Assembly: GCA_017434885.1 (NCBI GenBank)
Contig: JAFSGE010000025.1
Coordinates: 124,001 to 188,000, forward strand
Source: Lachnospiraceae bacterium
GTDB taxonomy: Bacteria > Bacillota > Clostridia > Lachnospirales > Lachnospiraceae
Length of the DNA stretch: 64,000 nt
Direction: 5' to 3'
The position numbers and the translations under genes were made by a program. Below the pieces are notes generated by a model. It saw only the letters and a list, made by a program, of their open reading frames with translations, had not been told where the DNA came from and made no database searches. Shown one piece after another: positions 17,818 through 27,251 of the stretch (within the stretch, counting starts at the first letter, position 1; each line of letters begins with the position of its first letter).

Positions 17818-18693
17818 GTATTCTAAGGGTGTTGTCCCGTATGTTTTCCGGAATAGGGAAATAAAGTGATTGGTATTGTCGATTCCTACTTTGCTGCCGA
17901 CTTCGTGAATTTTTAAGTTAGTGGTGAGAAGAAGATGTCCCGCAATCCGGATTCTTCTTTGGTTCAGGTATTTAAACGGTGATGCACCAAAAGCAGCCCC
18001 AAATTCCCGACATAAACGATATTTGCTGATTTGAAAACGCTCCTCCAATTCATCTAAAGAATAATCTTCATCAAAGTGATTGTCAAAAAGTTCCTTAAGC
18101 TGTGCTAAATAAGGTGCGATTTGAGCGGGAGGAGTGTCGGCAATCAACCGGTTTAAAATGCAATCCGTAAATACGGTATTGATGAGAGAGGAAGCTTTTA
18201 ACGCGGAAGGGATATCGCTCATATCGGTGATGCTCATCAGTTTATCAAGGCATAAGGTAGTGCCGGAAAATGTTGTTACAGGAAAAATGACAGGTTCCGC
18301 TTTGGAAAGAAGACTATAGTAATAGGAAAGAGCGTCTCCGGTTACGAAGAAAACCTGAAATACCCATGGTTCGATAGCGATATCCAGACGGAAATGCTCC
18401 CGGCAGTCAAGTAATAACAGAGAGGATGCCGTCAGGGAATGGACCTGGTTGTCAATTAAAAGCTTACCGCATCCCTCTTTGGTGTATAGCAGAAGAAAAC
18501 AATCCATAGACCGGACGTTGCAGGAAAAAGGGAACGCTGCGGAATGCTCTCCGGCTGCCAGCATTTTGAGCATCGGTGAGTTGTCCTCTAAGGAATATGC
18601 GTAAATATGTCCCAATAAATCTTCCGCATGCCATCCGGAGGGAAACTTGGAAGAGGAAGAAAGGGAGCTGAGAAAAGATTCTTTTATATTCAT
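17797..18693 (-). CDS. AraC-family transcriptional regulator
   Basis: 298 residues. The C-terminal 100 residues are a double helix-turn-helix of AraC type (YSLDELEERFQISKYRLCREF and later IHEVGSKVGIDNTNHFISLF; both quoted in part), with the conserved GTTPLEYKQ ending. The N-terminal half (about 1-170) is a cupin-like sugar-sensing region. An AGGAG site stands 9 bases before the start. Divergent from the binding-protein operon across a 375-bp gap with AraC-like direct repeats, so it is the best candidate activator of the importer and phosphorylase genes. Confidence 0.92.
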   Translation of the reverse strand: MNIKESFLSSLSSSSKFPSGWHAEDLLGHIYAYSLEDNSPMLKMLAAGEHSAAFPFSCNVRSMDCFLLLYTKEGCGKLLIDNQVHSLTASSLLLLDCREHFRLDIAIEPWVFQVFFVTGDALSYYYSLLSKAEPVIFPVTTFSGTTLCLDKLMSITDMSDIPSALKASSLINTVFTDCILNRLIADTPPAQIAPYLAQLKELFDNHFDEDYSLDELEERFQISKYRLCREFGAAFGASPFKYLNQRRIRIAGHLLLTTNLKIHEVGSKVGIDNTNHFISLFRKTYGTTPLEYKQRMTL

Positions 18694-18741
18694 ATAAATA
18701 AACTCCTGACTTGTTTTGAAATTAAGGTTTAAATTACTTAA

Positions 18742-18770
18742 ATTATAGTATGTTTTTTCTAATTAAGCAA
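18742..18770 (-). promoter_or_regulatory. Sigma-A promoter of the AraC-family gene
   Basis: On the minus strand TTGCTT (18765-18770), 17-bp spacer, TATAAT (18742-18747). AAGTAATTT lies directly downstream on the same strand (18731-18739), the same word as in the GH36 operator, hinting at shared control. Confidence 0.65.
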
Positions 18771-18932
18771 ACGTAGGAAGAAGAGAGAAAGAGTTTTTAG
18801 CTAAAAAATAAGAATAAATTAAGTAAAATTAAGCGTTAAAAATTGGAAAAATGGGTTAAAATGACAGAAAATGGTATGCAAATTGCATAAAAACAAGTGG
18901 TAAAAATTGTGAAAAAGGAAGAAATGACCAAT
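18771..18932. other. AT-rich divergent control region, with palindromes
   Basis: Non-coding centre of the 375-bp gap between the AraC-family gene and the binding-protein gene. It contains the perfect 15-nt palindrome TATGCAAATTGCATA (18875-18889), AAATTAAGTAAAATTAAG around 18817-18832, and TTAAGCGTTAA, a weak LacI-operator-like word. No coding frame. Confidence 0.45.
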
Positions 18933-18997
18933 TATAGCAATAATTATATATATATAGCAATATTAAGTGATGATTAAAAAAATAAAGTAAATATAAT
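18933..18997 (+). promoter_or_regulatory. Candidate activator-dependent promoter of the sugar importer operon
   Basis: The 10-bp word TATAGCAATA occurs twice in direct orientation (18933-18942 and 18953-18962), exactly 20 bp apart, about two helical turns. A perfect TATAAT follows at 18992-18997, but 17 bp upstream there is only GATGAT instead of a -35 box. Direct repeats abutting a missing -35 are what AraC-family activators use. The factor is inferred to be the divergent AraC-family protein. Confidence 0.55.
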
Positions 18998-19068
18998 TAA
19001 AATTAAGTTACATGAGTAACCCAAAGTAAACAGTTCAGGTAACAAATAAAAAAGGAGGATAAGTTATT

Positions 19069-20520
19069 ATGAAACTGAGAAAAATGTTAGCACTTACTCT
19101 TGCAACAGCTATGACATTATCTTTAGTAGCTTGTGGCGGCAGTGCAGAAACAACAGAAACAACAACAGAAACAGCAACAGAAACAAAGACAGAAGCAGAA
19201 GCTGAAGTAAAGGAAGAAGCTCCCGCAGCAGAAGCAGAAGCAGAAGCACCTGCAGGTGTTCCTACTTACACACAGATTACTCTTGGTGAGGACTACACAG
19301 ACCTTACAGCAGAAATCAAGTGGATTCACCACAAAACAGACCGTGAAGAAGACGGTACAATCGCAGCTATGGTAGCTGAGTTCAACAAAGTATATCCTAA
19401 CATCACAGTTACAACTGAAGGTGTTACAGACTACGCAGAAGATGCTCTTCTTCGTCTTTCCACAGGTGACTGGGGCGACATTATGTTCATCCCTGCAGTA
19501 GATAAGGCTGAATTAGCTAACTACTTCCAGCCCTTCGATACACTTGAAAACATGTCTACAGCAATCAACTTTGCTGATGCTTGGGAATTTGGCGGCACAA
19601 GCTACGGTGTTCCTTACATGGCTAACGCACAGGGTGTTCTTTACAACAAGGCTGTATTTGAAGCAGCAGGTATTACAGAACTTCCTACAACTCCCGATGA
19701 ATTCCTTGCAGCTCTTCAGGCAATCAAGGATAACACAGACGCTATTCCTTTGTATACAAACTATGCAGCAGGTTGGACAATGGGTGCTTGGGATGCTTAC
19801 ATCGGTACAGTATCTGAAGGTGACAACACATACATGAACCAGAAGTTCGTTCATGATGCAGCTCCTTTCGATGATCCCGGTGATGGCACAGGTATCTACA
19901 ACCTTTACAAGATCCTTTACGATGCAGTTGCTAACGGCTTAATCGAAGACGACTACACAACAACTGACTGGGAAGGTTGTAAGGGTATGATCAACAGAGG
20001 TGAAATCGGTACTATGGTACTTGGTTCTTGGGCATTTGCTCAGATGGTAGAAGCTGGTGAAAACGGTGATGACATCGGCTACATGCCTTTCCCTATGACT
20101 GTTAACGGCACACAGTACGTTGCAGCAGGTGGCGACTACAACTTCGCTATCAATGTTAACTCTTCTGATGACAACAAGACAGCAGCTATGGTATTCGTTA
20201 AGTGGATGACTGAAGAATCCGGATGGTGCTACAACGAAGGTGGTTATACAGTAGCTAAGGGTGGACAGAACCCTGATATGTACGCTGCATTTGACGGATG
20301 TGAAGTATTAGCAGATATGCCTGCAATCGCTGGCGAAGAAACATTCTTAAATGATGTTAACGCTGAATCTGAGCTTTCCTTCAACGCAGGCGGTAACGCT
20401 AAGGTTCAGAGAATCGTAGAAGCAGCAGCTACAGGTTCCGAAAGCTATGATGATATCATGGCTGACTGGACAGCTAAGTGGAACGATGCTCAGGATTATC
20501 TTGGAATCGAAGCTAACTAA
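19069..20520 (+). CDS. Sugar ABC importer, solute-binding lipoprotein
   Basis: 483 residues. A lipoprotein signal (positively charged start, hydrophobic run, lipobox LVACGG with Cys22) is followed by a Thr/Glu/Ala-rich linker (about 25-65) typical of surface-anchored binding proteins, then a family 1 extracellular solute-binding fold (IKWIHHKTDREEDGTIAAMV onward, quoted in part). It captures oligosaccharides outside the membrane for the two permeases encoded next. AAAAAGGAGG precedes the start. Codon choice is markedly biased (GCA, ACA, CTT) compared with neighbours, consistent with high expression. Mannan oligosaccharides are the likely ligand, judged by the downstream enzymes. Confidence 0.93.
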   Translation: MKLRKMLALTLATAMTLSLVACGGSAETTETTTETATETKTEAEAEVKEEAPAAEAEAEAPAGVPTYTQITLGEDYTDLTAEIKWIHHKTDREEDGTIAAMVAEFNKVYPNITVTTEGVTDYAEDALLRLSTGDWGDIMFIPAVDKAELANYFQPFDTLENMSTAINFADAWEFGGTSYGVPYMANAQGVLYNKAVFEAAGITELPTTPDEFLAALQAIKDNTDAIPLYTNYAAGWTMGAWDAYIGTVSEGDNTYMNQKFVHDAAPFDDPGDGTGIYNLYKILYDAVANGLIEDDYTTTDWEGCKGMINRGEIGTMVLGSWAFAQMVEAGENGDDIGYMPFPMTVNGTQYVAAGGDYNFAINVNSSDDNKTAAMVFVKWMTEESGWCYNEGGYTVAKGGQNPDMYAAFDGCEVLADMPAIAGEETFLNDVNAESELSFNAGGNAKVQRIVEAAATGSESYDDIMADWTAKWNDAQDYLGIEAN

Positions 20521-20571
20521 TAGATTTAGATAGAATAATCTGAAATATTGGTAGTGAAATAATGAATATCG

Positions 20572-20599
20572 GAGCCAAGGGGAGGTTTCTCCTTGGCTC
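20572..20599 (+). other. Intercistronic hairpin after the binding-protein gene
   Basis: GAGCCAAGG (20572-20580) pairs with CCTTGGCTC (20591-20599), with no T run following. Such hairpins after binding-protein genes protect the upstream mRNA or give partial termination, so that the binding protein outnumbers the permeases. Confidence 0.65.
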
Positions 20600-20651
20600 T
20601 AATACTCTAAAGTGTTAGGAATGGGCTTGTTTTATCAGGAGGGAAGAGCGT

Positions 20652-21656
20652 ATGGCAGCAATGACTCAGGTTTCAATGAAGAAGAAAAGAACTTTGGGGG
20701 AATGGGCGCGCAGCAGAGACGGACAGAAAGTGTTTGTCATGGTAGCATTTATGATTATTCCTTTGGTTCTGTTATTTGTATTTACATATCTGCCTTTTGC
20801 GGAAATGTTTGGCTTCAGTTTTTACAACATGAAGTATATCGGTGAAAGAAAATTTGTTGGTTTAAAGAATTATATCAGAGTATTTCAGAGAGATGACTGT
20901 TTCAGTGCCCTTAAGAACAGTTTGTATTACATGGGCGGTTCGGTTGTGCAGTTGGCACTGGCACTTTATCTGGCAACAGTTTTAAGTTTTAAAGTAAAGG
21001 GCGGAAGCATTTTTAAGGGCTTCATGTTTTTCCCTTACTTAATCAATGGTATTGCAGTTGGTTTTATTTTTAAATTTTTCTATACCAGAGGCTTCGTGTT
21101 TGATACCGTGCTTCAGTGGTTTGGATTTGAACTTGAAAATTTACCTTACTGGTTGAAGGACCAGAGCATTAACAATATATCTCTGGTGGGTACTTCTGTA
21201 TGGCGTTATTTCGGACAGAACATGGTGCTCTTTATCGGTGCAATTATGTCTGTGGATTCCGAACTTTACGAAGCAGCCATGCTTGACGGTGCCAATCGCT
21301 TCCAGCAGTTTATGTATATTATTTTACCCAGCATTAAGACAATCATCGTACTTAATGTTATTCTTTCCATCACAGGTTCTTTGAGTGCTTTCGAGCCTCC
21401 TTACGTTATTACAAGCGGTGCGAACGGAACGGGTACCTACTTCGTTATCATGCATGAGATTGCACATACCCAGCAGAAGGTAGGTGTGGCATCAGCCATG
21501 GCAATCATCCTGTTGATGATTATTTTCGCGGCAACGATTCTGCAGAAACTGTTCTTCAAGTATGTATTCAGAAGTGCAGAGGATGAAGATTTAAATGCAA
21601 CAGCAAGACGTGATAAGAAGCTGGCAAAATTAGCAGCAAGAAAGGCAGGGAGATAA
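20652..21656 (+). CDS. Sugar ABC importer permease 1 (MalF/UgpA type)
   Basis: 334 residues with six predicted membrane helices, the first after a short basic N-terminus. The EAA loop that contacts the ATPase reads YEAAMLDGANRFQQFMYIILP (quoted core EAAMLDGANRFQQF). It forms the channel with the next gene's product. Start has AGGAGGGAAG upstream. A separate ATPase gene is absent from the window, as usual for such importers, which share an MsmX-type ATPase encoded elsewhere. Confidence 0.93.
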   Translation: MAAMTQVSMKKKRTLGEWARSRDGQKVFVMVAFMIIPLVLLFVFTYLPFAEMFGFSFYNMKYIGERKFVGLKNYIRVFQRDDCFSALKNSLYYMGGSVVQLALALYLATVLSFKVKGGSIFKGFMFFPYLINGIAVGFIFKFFYTRGFVFDTVLQWFGFELENLPYWLKDQSINNISLVGTSVWRYFGQNMVLFIGAIMSVDSELYEAAMLDGANRFQQFMYIILPSIKTIIVLNVILSITGSLSAFEPPYVITSGANGTGTYFVIMHEIAHTQQKVGVASAMAIILLMIIFAATILQKLFFKYVFRSAEDEDLNATARRDKKLAKLAARKAGR

Positions 21657-21658
21657 GT

Positions 21659-22507
21659 ATGACAAATTTACAGAAAATCGGTAGTTATGCATTGACTGTT
21701 CTTAAGTATTTATCATTGGTATTTTTCTCATTTGTGGCAATTATACCGGTTGTTTCCTGCGTGATTACCGCGTTTAAAACAGATACCGAATACCAGAACA
21801 CCAACGTTATGGTATTTCCGGAAAGCTGGTTGTATTTTGAGAACTTTGTACAGGCATTTGAAAGAGCCAATATGGGAAGAGGATTTATCAATTCTATTAT
21901 TATTTTGGTAAGTGTGCTTGTGATTTCCACATTTGTGGGTACACAGCTTGCTTATGTGTTAAACCGTTTTAAATTCCCCGGAAATGGTCTGATTCGTAGC
22001 CTTTTCTTATTTGCTTCATTGCTTCCCGGTGTAGCAATGCAGGTTTCTCTCTATGCAATTATGCACGGAATGGGATTTATTAACTCTCTTTGGGGATACA
22101 TCATTTTGATGTGCGGTACGGACGTTATTTCCATTTATATTTACATCCAGTTCTTTGAAAATATTTCAATATCACTGGATGAATCGGCAATCGTGGACGG
22201 CGCTTCCTATTTTACAATTTTCTACAGAATTTTATTACCGCTTTTAAAGCCTGCGATTGTAACATCCTGTATCTTAAAAGGTGTAAATACATATAACGAA
22301 TATTATGCGGCAAATTTGTATTTACAGGATAAGAAATTATTGCCTACAGTAGCGACTTCATTGTATACTTTTGTTGGGCCCTTAGGCAGCAAATACAACT
22401 TAATTTGTGCAGGTGTTATCATTTCACTTTTACCGGCACTCGTGTTGTTCATTACTTGTCAGAAACAGATTTACAGCGGACTTACTTCCGGTGCTGTTAA
22501 GGGTTAA
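21659..22507 (+). CDS. Sugar ABC importer permease 2 (MalG/UgpE type)
   Basis: 282 residues, six predicted membrane helices, EAA loop DESAIVDGASYFTIFYRILLP (quoted core DGASYFTIFYRILLP). Starts two bases after the first permease gene stops. Partner in the CUT1-type oligosaccharide importer. A short gap leads to the epimerase gene, so uptake and breakdown are co-expressed. Confidence 0.93.
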   Translation: MTNLQKIGSYALTVLKYLSLVFFSFVAIIPVVSCVITAFKTDTEYQNTNVMVFPESWLYFENFVQAFERANMGRGFINSIIILVSVLVISTFVGTQLAYVLNRFKFPGNGLIRSLFLFASLLPGVAMQVSLYAIMHGMGFINSLWGYIILMCGTDVISIYIYIQFFENISISLDESAIVDGASYFTIFYRILLPLLKPAIVTSCILKGVNTYNEYYAANLYLQDKKLLPTVATSLYTFVGPLGSKYNLICAGVIISLLPALVLFITCQKQIYSGLTSGAVKG

Positions 22508-22557
22508 AACAATAAAAAAAGCGGGCTTTAATTCCGCAGGATAAGGAGAGCATTGGT

Positions 22558-23727
22558 ATGAAAACAATTGCAGCAGAAATTAAGAATCATTTAACACAGG
22601 ACATTATTCCCTTTTGGAAGAAGATGCGTGACAATGAATATGGCGGTTACTACGGCTATATGGACTATGACCTTAATCTGGACAAAGAAGCGGTGAAGGG
22701 CTGCATTTTGAACAGCCGTATCACATGGTTTTTTGCCAATGCATATACCCTTCTTAAGGATGAAAGTCTTTTGGACGAAGCGAAACACGGGTTTGCTTTC
22801 ATGAAAGAGCATTGCATGGATAAAGAAAACGGAGGTATTTTCTGGTCCATGAAATATGACGGAACTCCGGAGGATACTACCAAGCATACATATAATCAGG
22901 CTTTTTCCATCTATGCTCTTTCCTCCTATTATGAGGCATCAGGGGATGTGGAAGCACTTGAAATGGCAAAAGACTTATTCCGCATTATTGAAACAAAATG
23001 TACCGATGAAATCGGTTATAAAGAAGCATTTGATAAAGAATTTAATGAAATTGAAAATGATAAGCTTTCCGAAAACGGCGTCATTGCAGAAAAGACAATG
23101 AATACCCTGCTTCATGTGTTTGAGGCTTATACAGAGCTTTACCGTGTGGCAAAGCTGCCCGAAGTGAAGGAGAAGCTTACATGGATCATGGATGTGTTTG
23201 CAGACCAGGTTTACAATCCGGAGCTTCACAGACAGGAAGTGTTCTTTGACGCACAGATGAACTCCATTATCGATTTACATTCCTACGGACATGATATAGA
23301 AACCGCATGGCTGATTGACAGAGGTGTGGAAGTTCTGGGCGATGAAAAGTATGAAGCAAAAATGTCACCCATTACCAAAGATTTGACAGCACAGATTTAT
23401 AAGATTGCATTTGACGGACGTTCCCTCGCCAACGAATGTGAGAAGGGTGTGGTGGATACACACAGAATCTGGTGGGTACAGGCTGAAACCGTTGTGGGAT
23501 TTTTGAACGGATGGGAAAAGAATCCTGACAAGCCGGAGTATCTGGAAGCAGTGAAAGCACAGTGGAACTTTATCAAAGAATATGTAATAGACAAGAGAAA
23601 CGGTTCTGAATGGTATTGGTGGGTAGCTCCCGATGGAACAGCCCTTGAAAAACCGATTGTAGAACCTTGGAAATGTCCTTATCACAACGGCAGAATGTGT
23701 TTTGAAGTGATAAAGAGAACAGAATAA
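22558..23727 (+). CDS. AGE-family epimerase, cellobiose/mannobiose 2-epimerase
   Basis: 389 residues of the N-acylglucosamine 2-epimerase superfamily, matching the cellobiose 2-epimerase branch in length and motifs: NSRITWFFANAY near the N-terminus, KHTYNQAFSIYALS, LHSYGHDIETAWL and VDTHRIWWVQAE, which supply the conserved histidines. In known mannan pathways this enzyme converts beta-1,4-mannobiose to mannosyl-glucose, the substrate for a GH130 phosphorylase. The next two genes are GH130 enzymes, which makes this role very likely. Cytoplasmic; no signal peptide. Confidence 0.9.
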   Translation: MKTIAAEIKNHLTQDIIPFWKKMRDNEYGGYYGYMDYDLNLDKEAVKGCILNSRITWFFANAYTLLKDESLLDEAKHGFAFMKEHCMDKENGGIFWSMKYDGTPEDTTKHTYNQAFSIYALSSYYEASGDVEALEMAKDLFRIIETKCTDEIGYKEAFDKEFNEIENDKLSENGVIAEKTMNTLLHVFEAYTELYRVAKLPEVKEKLTWIMDVFADQVYNPELHRQEVFFDAQMNSIIDLHSYGHDIETAWLIDRGVEVLGDEKYEAKMSPITKDLTAQIYKIAFDGRSLANECEKGVVDTHRIWWVQAETVVGFLNGWEKNPDKPEYLEAVKAQWNFIKEYVIDKRNGSEWYWWVAPDGTALEKPIVEPWKCPYHNGRMCFEVIKRTE

Positions 23728-23751
23728 AAATGTTTGTATGAGGAGGAAATC

Positions 23752-24930
23752 ATGTTACATCAGAAATATTATGAAGAGCTGAAAAAATATGAAGAGCTCA
23801 TTAACAGAAAGAATGAAGTGGATACCGAATTTTATAACGGTGTTTACGATAAGTATGTTTATCCCGTACTTACCAGAGATCATATTCCGCTTACTTGGCA
23901 GTATGATTTGAACCCTGAAACCAATCCTTATTTCATGAAGAGACTTGGAATCAATGCGGTGATGAATTCCGGTGCCATCGAACTGAACGGAAAGTATTAT
24001 TTGGTTGCCAGAATTGAAGGAGATGACAGAAAATCTTTCTTTGGCGTAGCAGAGAGTGATAACGGTGTAGACGGATTTAAATTCTGGGATTACCCTATTT
24101 TACTTCCTGATACCTGTCCGGAAGAGACCAACGTATATGACATGCGTCTTACCAAGCATGAAGACGGTTATATTTACGGTGTGTTCTGTTCTGAAAGTAA
24201 AGACACTACAGTGAACGATTTGTCTGCGGCAGTTGCTGCGGCAGGTATCGTGAGAACCAAGGATTTAAAGACTTGGGAGAGACTTCCCAACTTAGTAACT
24301 TTAAATTCCCCCCAGCAGAGAAATGTAGTACTTCATCCCGAATTTGTAGACGGCAAGTATGCATTCTATACAAGACCCATGGATGATTTCATTGAAACAG
24401 GTTCAGGCGGCGGTATCGGATTCGGACTTTGTGATGATATTACCAAGGCTGTTATCGATGAAGAAAAGATGACAAGTATCCGTAGATACCACACCATTAC
24501 CGAGGCGAAGAACGGCGCGGGTGCAGTTCCCATTAAGACAGAAAAGGGTTGGATACATATTGCGCACGGCGTAAGAAATACAGCGGCAGGTCTGCGTTAT
24601 GTTATTTACGCATTTGCAACAGATTTAAATGACCCTTCCAAGGTAATTGCAGAGCCCTCAGGACTGTTAATCGGACCCAGAGGCGGTGAAAGAGTCGGCG
24701 ATGTTTCCAACGTAGTATTCACAAACGGTGCCATTGCCAACGACAAGGGAGAAGTATATATTTACTATGCTTCCAGTGACACCAGAATGCATGTTGCAGT
24801 TACTACCATTGATAAGCTGATTGATTATGTATTTAACACACCCAAGGATCCCCTTAGAAGTGTGGAATGTGTGGCACAGAGATGTGATATGATTGAAAAG
24901 AACCTTGCATTTCTTGCGCAGCAGAAATAA
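23752..24930 (+). CDS. GH130 subfamily 1-like 4-O-beta-mannosyl-glucose phosphorylase
   Basis: 392 residues, five-bladed-propeller GH130 family. The stretch [20 protein letters not shown] and [21 protein letters not shown] (each quoted within limits) is characteristic of the mannosyl-glucose phosphorylases. Reaction: mannosyl-glucose plus phosphate gives mannose-1-phosphate and glucose. AGGAGG at 23741-23746 selects ATG 23752 over an in-frame TTG at 23734. It lies directly after its substrate-making epimerase. Assigning subfamily 1 is by motif memory, not a tree. Confidence 0.88.
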   Translation: MLHQKYYEELKKYEELINRKNEVDTEFYNGVYDKYVYPVLTRDHIPLTWQYDLNPETNPYFMKRLGINAVMNSGAIELNGKYYLVARIEGDDRKSFFGVAESDNGVDGFKFWDYPILLPDTCPEETNVYDMRLTKHEDGYIYGVFCSESKDTTVNDLSAAVAAAGIVRTKDLKTWERLPNLVTLNSPQQRNVVLHPEFVDGKYAFYTRPMDDFIETGSGGGIGFGLCDDITKAVIDEEKMTSIRRYHTITEAKNGAGAVPIKTEKGWIHIAHGVRNTAAGLRYVIYAFATDLNDPSKVIAEPSGLLIGPRGGERVGDVSNVVFTNGAIANDKGEVYIYYASSDTRMHVAVTTIDKLIDYVFNTPKDPLRSVECVAQRCDMIEKNLAFLAQQK

Positions 24931-24953
24931 TTTAAGAAAAGAGGAGAAAAGTA

Positions 24954-25976
24954 ATGAGCGAATTAAAAATGATTGCCCCTGCGGTAAAAAATGTACCCTG
25001 GCAGGAAAGACCTGCTAACTTAGTCGGAGCACCTGTTTGGAGATATACAGAAAACCCTATTATCGGACGTAATCCTGTAGAAGGCGTTGCAAGAATCTTT
25101 AACAGTGCAGTTATGCCTTACGGTGATGAATTTATCGGTGTGTTCCGTGGTGAACAGACAAACGGTATCCCTTATATTTACATGGGAAGAAGTAAAGATG
25201 CGATTCACTGGGATTTCGACAAGGAAAAGATTCCTTTTGTAAATGAAAAGGGTGAACCTTTCATGCCCAGATATGCATATGACCCCAGGCTGGTTAAAGT
25301 AGAAGACACTTACTACATTATCTGGTGTCAGGATTTCTATGGTGCTTCCATCGGTATGGCAAAGACCACAGATTTCAAGACATTTACAAGACTTGAAAAT
25401 CCTTTCATTCCTTACAACAGAAACGCAGTATTGTTCCCCAGAAAGATTAACGGAAACTATATGCTTCTTAGCCGTCCTTCCGACAGCGGACATACACCTT
25501 TCGGTGATATCTTCTTAAGCGAAAGCCCTGACATGGTATACTGGGGCAAGCACAGACATGTAATGAGCCAGGGAAGCGAATGGTGGGAGTCCGTTAAGAT
25601 TGGTGGCGGTGCAGCTCCTATCGAGACAAGCGAAGGCTGGTTGTTATTCTACCACGGTGTAAGCGGAACCTGTAACGGTTTTGTATACTCCATCGGTGGT
25701 GCAATCTTAGACCTTGAAAATCCTTCTATCGTGAAGTACAGATGTGAAAACTTCCTGTTAACTCCCGAAGAATGGTATGAAGAAAGAGGATTTGTTCCTA
25801 ACGTATGTTTCCCTTGTGCAACCATTCATGATCCTGAGAGCGGAAGAATTGCAATCTACTATGGTTGTGCAGACAGCTATGTAGGTCTTGCATTTACACA
25901 GTTTGAAGATATCGTGGCTTATATCAAGGAACACAGCCATGTAACAGAAACAGATACAGAAATCGGTATCAGATAA
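24954..25976 (+). CDS. GH130 subfamily 2-like beta-1,4-manno-oligosaccharide phosphorylase
   Basis: 340 residues, a second and distinct GH130 enzyme. Typical motifs: NPIIGRNPVEGVARIFNSAV (start of the propeller), RYAYDPRLVKVEDTYY and NRNAVLFPRKI. Known members of this branch remove the terminal mannose of manno-oligosaccharides with phosphate, giving mannose-1-phosphate. Shorter than its neighbour by about 50 residues, as expected between the two subfamilies. Starts 23 bases after the first GH130 gene, with GAGGAG before ATG. Together they give a phosphorolytic, energy-saving route for mannan breakdown. Confidence 0.88.
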   Translation: MSELKMIAPAVKNVPWQERPANLVGAPVWRYTENPIIGRNPVEGVARIFNSAVMPYGDEFIGVFRGEQTNGIPYIYMGRSKDAIHWDFDKEKIPFVNEKGEPFMPRYAYDPRLVKVEDTYYIIWCQDFYGASIGMAKTTDFKTFTRLENPFIPYNRNAVLFPRKINGNYMLLSRPSDSGHTPFGDIFLSESPDMVYWGKHRHVMSQGSEWWESVKIGGGAAPIETSEGWLLFYHGVSGTCNGFVYSIGGAILDLENPSIVKYRCENFLLTPEEWYEERGFVPNVCFPCATIHDPESGRIAIYYGCADSYVGLAFTQFEDIVAYIKEHSHVTETDTEIGIR

Positions 25977-26005
25977 TGCAAAGAAGCACGTTATGTGCAG
26001 TTTTC

Positions 26006-26034
26006 AAAAGGCTTGCTTCGTGCAAGCCTTTTGT
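26006..26034 (+). terminator. Hairpin terminator after the second GH130 gene
   Basis: AAAAGGCTTGC (26006-26016), loop TTCGT, GCAAGCCTTTT (26022-26032). A perfect 11-bp stem ending in a T run. It could stop or thin transcription before the esterase gene. Confidence 0.85.
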
Positions 26035-26102
26035 TGCTCATAGGTAATTTTCATGGGCAATAAAATATGAATGCGCACTTGCGCAAAAAGGGAGAGAAGG
26101 TT

Positions 26103-27230
26103 ATGGAATATAATGTACATCCCGAGCAGGGAATGATTCACAGAGGCAACTGGTCTCGTATCAAAGCATGCATGCAAAAAGCAAAGGAAGGAAAGTCATT
26201 AAAAGTAGGTTTTCTTGGTGGCTCCATTACCCAGGGAAGTCTTTCCTCCACGTCGGAAACCTGTTATGCCTATCTGGTATATGATTGGTGGAAAAAGAGA
26301 TTTCCGCAGACGGAAATAGAATATATAAATGCCGGAATTGGCGGGACAACGTCCCAGTTTGGTGTATCAAGAGTAAAAGCACATTTACTTTCATATGCGC
26401 CTGATTTTGTGCTGACAGAGTTTGCGGTAAATGATGACAATACCGAGTTTTTTAAGGAGACTTACGAAGGACTTATCAGGAAAATATTGTCAGATGAGTG
26501 TAAACCGGCTTTGGTGCTGATGAACAATGTGAAATATGATGACGGACTGAATGCGGAGGATATGCATTTGGCAGTGGCAAAAGCATATGAACTTCCTATG
26601 GTAAGTATGAGACATACAATTTGGCCGGAGGTAGAAGCGGGACGTATCCCTAACAGAGAGATTACGCCGGATGATCTTCATCCCAACGATGCAGGACATG
26701 CACTTGTAGCACAGGTTATTACCACATTCCTTGATAAGGTCTATGAGGATTTGGAAAATGAAGAGCAACCCGCAGTGTATGACGCGAAAGAAATGCCTGC
26801 ACCGATTACGACAAATGCTTATGAAAAATCCGTGCGTTATCAGAATTTTAACAGTGAGCCTGTTTTAACGGGATTTGAAGCTGACAAAGAAGAACAGAAG
26901 CATATCACGGAGTTTTTCAGAAACGGTTGGACTGCATGGGAAAAGGACAGCAAAATAACATTTAAGATAAACGGTACGGGAATTGCGGTGCAGTATCGCA
27001 AGTCAGTGAAGCAGCCTACGCCCATAGCGCAGATTGTGATTGACGGGGATACAGAAAATGCAATGCTTCTTGACGGCAATTTTGACCAGGATTGGGGAGA
27101 TTGCCTTCACATTGATACAGTGGCAAGGAATTTAAAGCCGGATGAACATACGGTAGAAATTACGATTGTGCAAACAAATCCGGCAGATGTAGTTCCTTTT
27201 TATCTGGTATCTGTTATTGGTTCAAACTAA
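26103..27230 (+). CDS. SGNH acetylesterase, CE17-like, with C-terminal beta-sandwich
   Basis: 375 residues. The SGNH hydrolase blocks are clear: Ser41 in GGSITQGS, Gly block INAGIGGTTSQFG, Asn block FAVND, and Asp191/His194 in DDLHPNDAGH. A second domain of about 150 residues (from about 225) looks like a carbohydrate-binding beta-sandwich, the layout of CE17 mannan 2-O-acetylesterases with their CBM35. No signal peptide, so deacetylation is inside the cell. ATG 26103 has AGGGAGAGAAGG before it; the in-frame ATG at 26067 has none. CE2 enzymes have the reverse domain order, which argues against CE2. Confidence 0.85.
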   Translation: MEYNVHPEQGMIHRGNWSRIKACMQKAKEGKSLKVGFLGGSITQGSLSSTSETCYAYLVYDWWKKRFPQTEIEYINAGIGGTTSQFGVSRVKAHLLSYAPDFVLTEFAVNDDNTEFFKETYEGLIRKILSDECKPALVLMNNVKYDDGLNAEDMHLAVAKAYELPMVSMRHTIWPEVEAGRIPNREITPDDLHPNDAGHALVAQVITTFLDKVYEDLENEEQPAVYDAKEMPAPITTNAYEKSVRYQNFNSEPVLTGFEADKEEQKHITEFFRNGWTAWEKDSKITFKINGTGIAVQYRKSVKQPTPIAQIVIDGDTENAMLLDGNFDQDWGDCLHIDTVARNLKPDEHTVEITIVQTNPADVVPFYLVSVIGSN

Positions 27231-27251
27231 ACCTATAAGGGGGAAAGCGGT

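Noticed and set aside
19141-19260. Repetitive ACA/GAA codon tract, at first sight a tandem repeat
   Set aside because: It codes for the Thr/Glu/Ala linker of the binding lipoprotein; low-complexity linkers are normal there.
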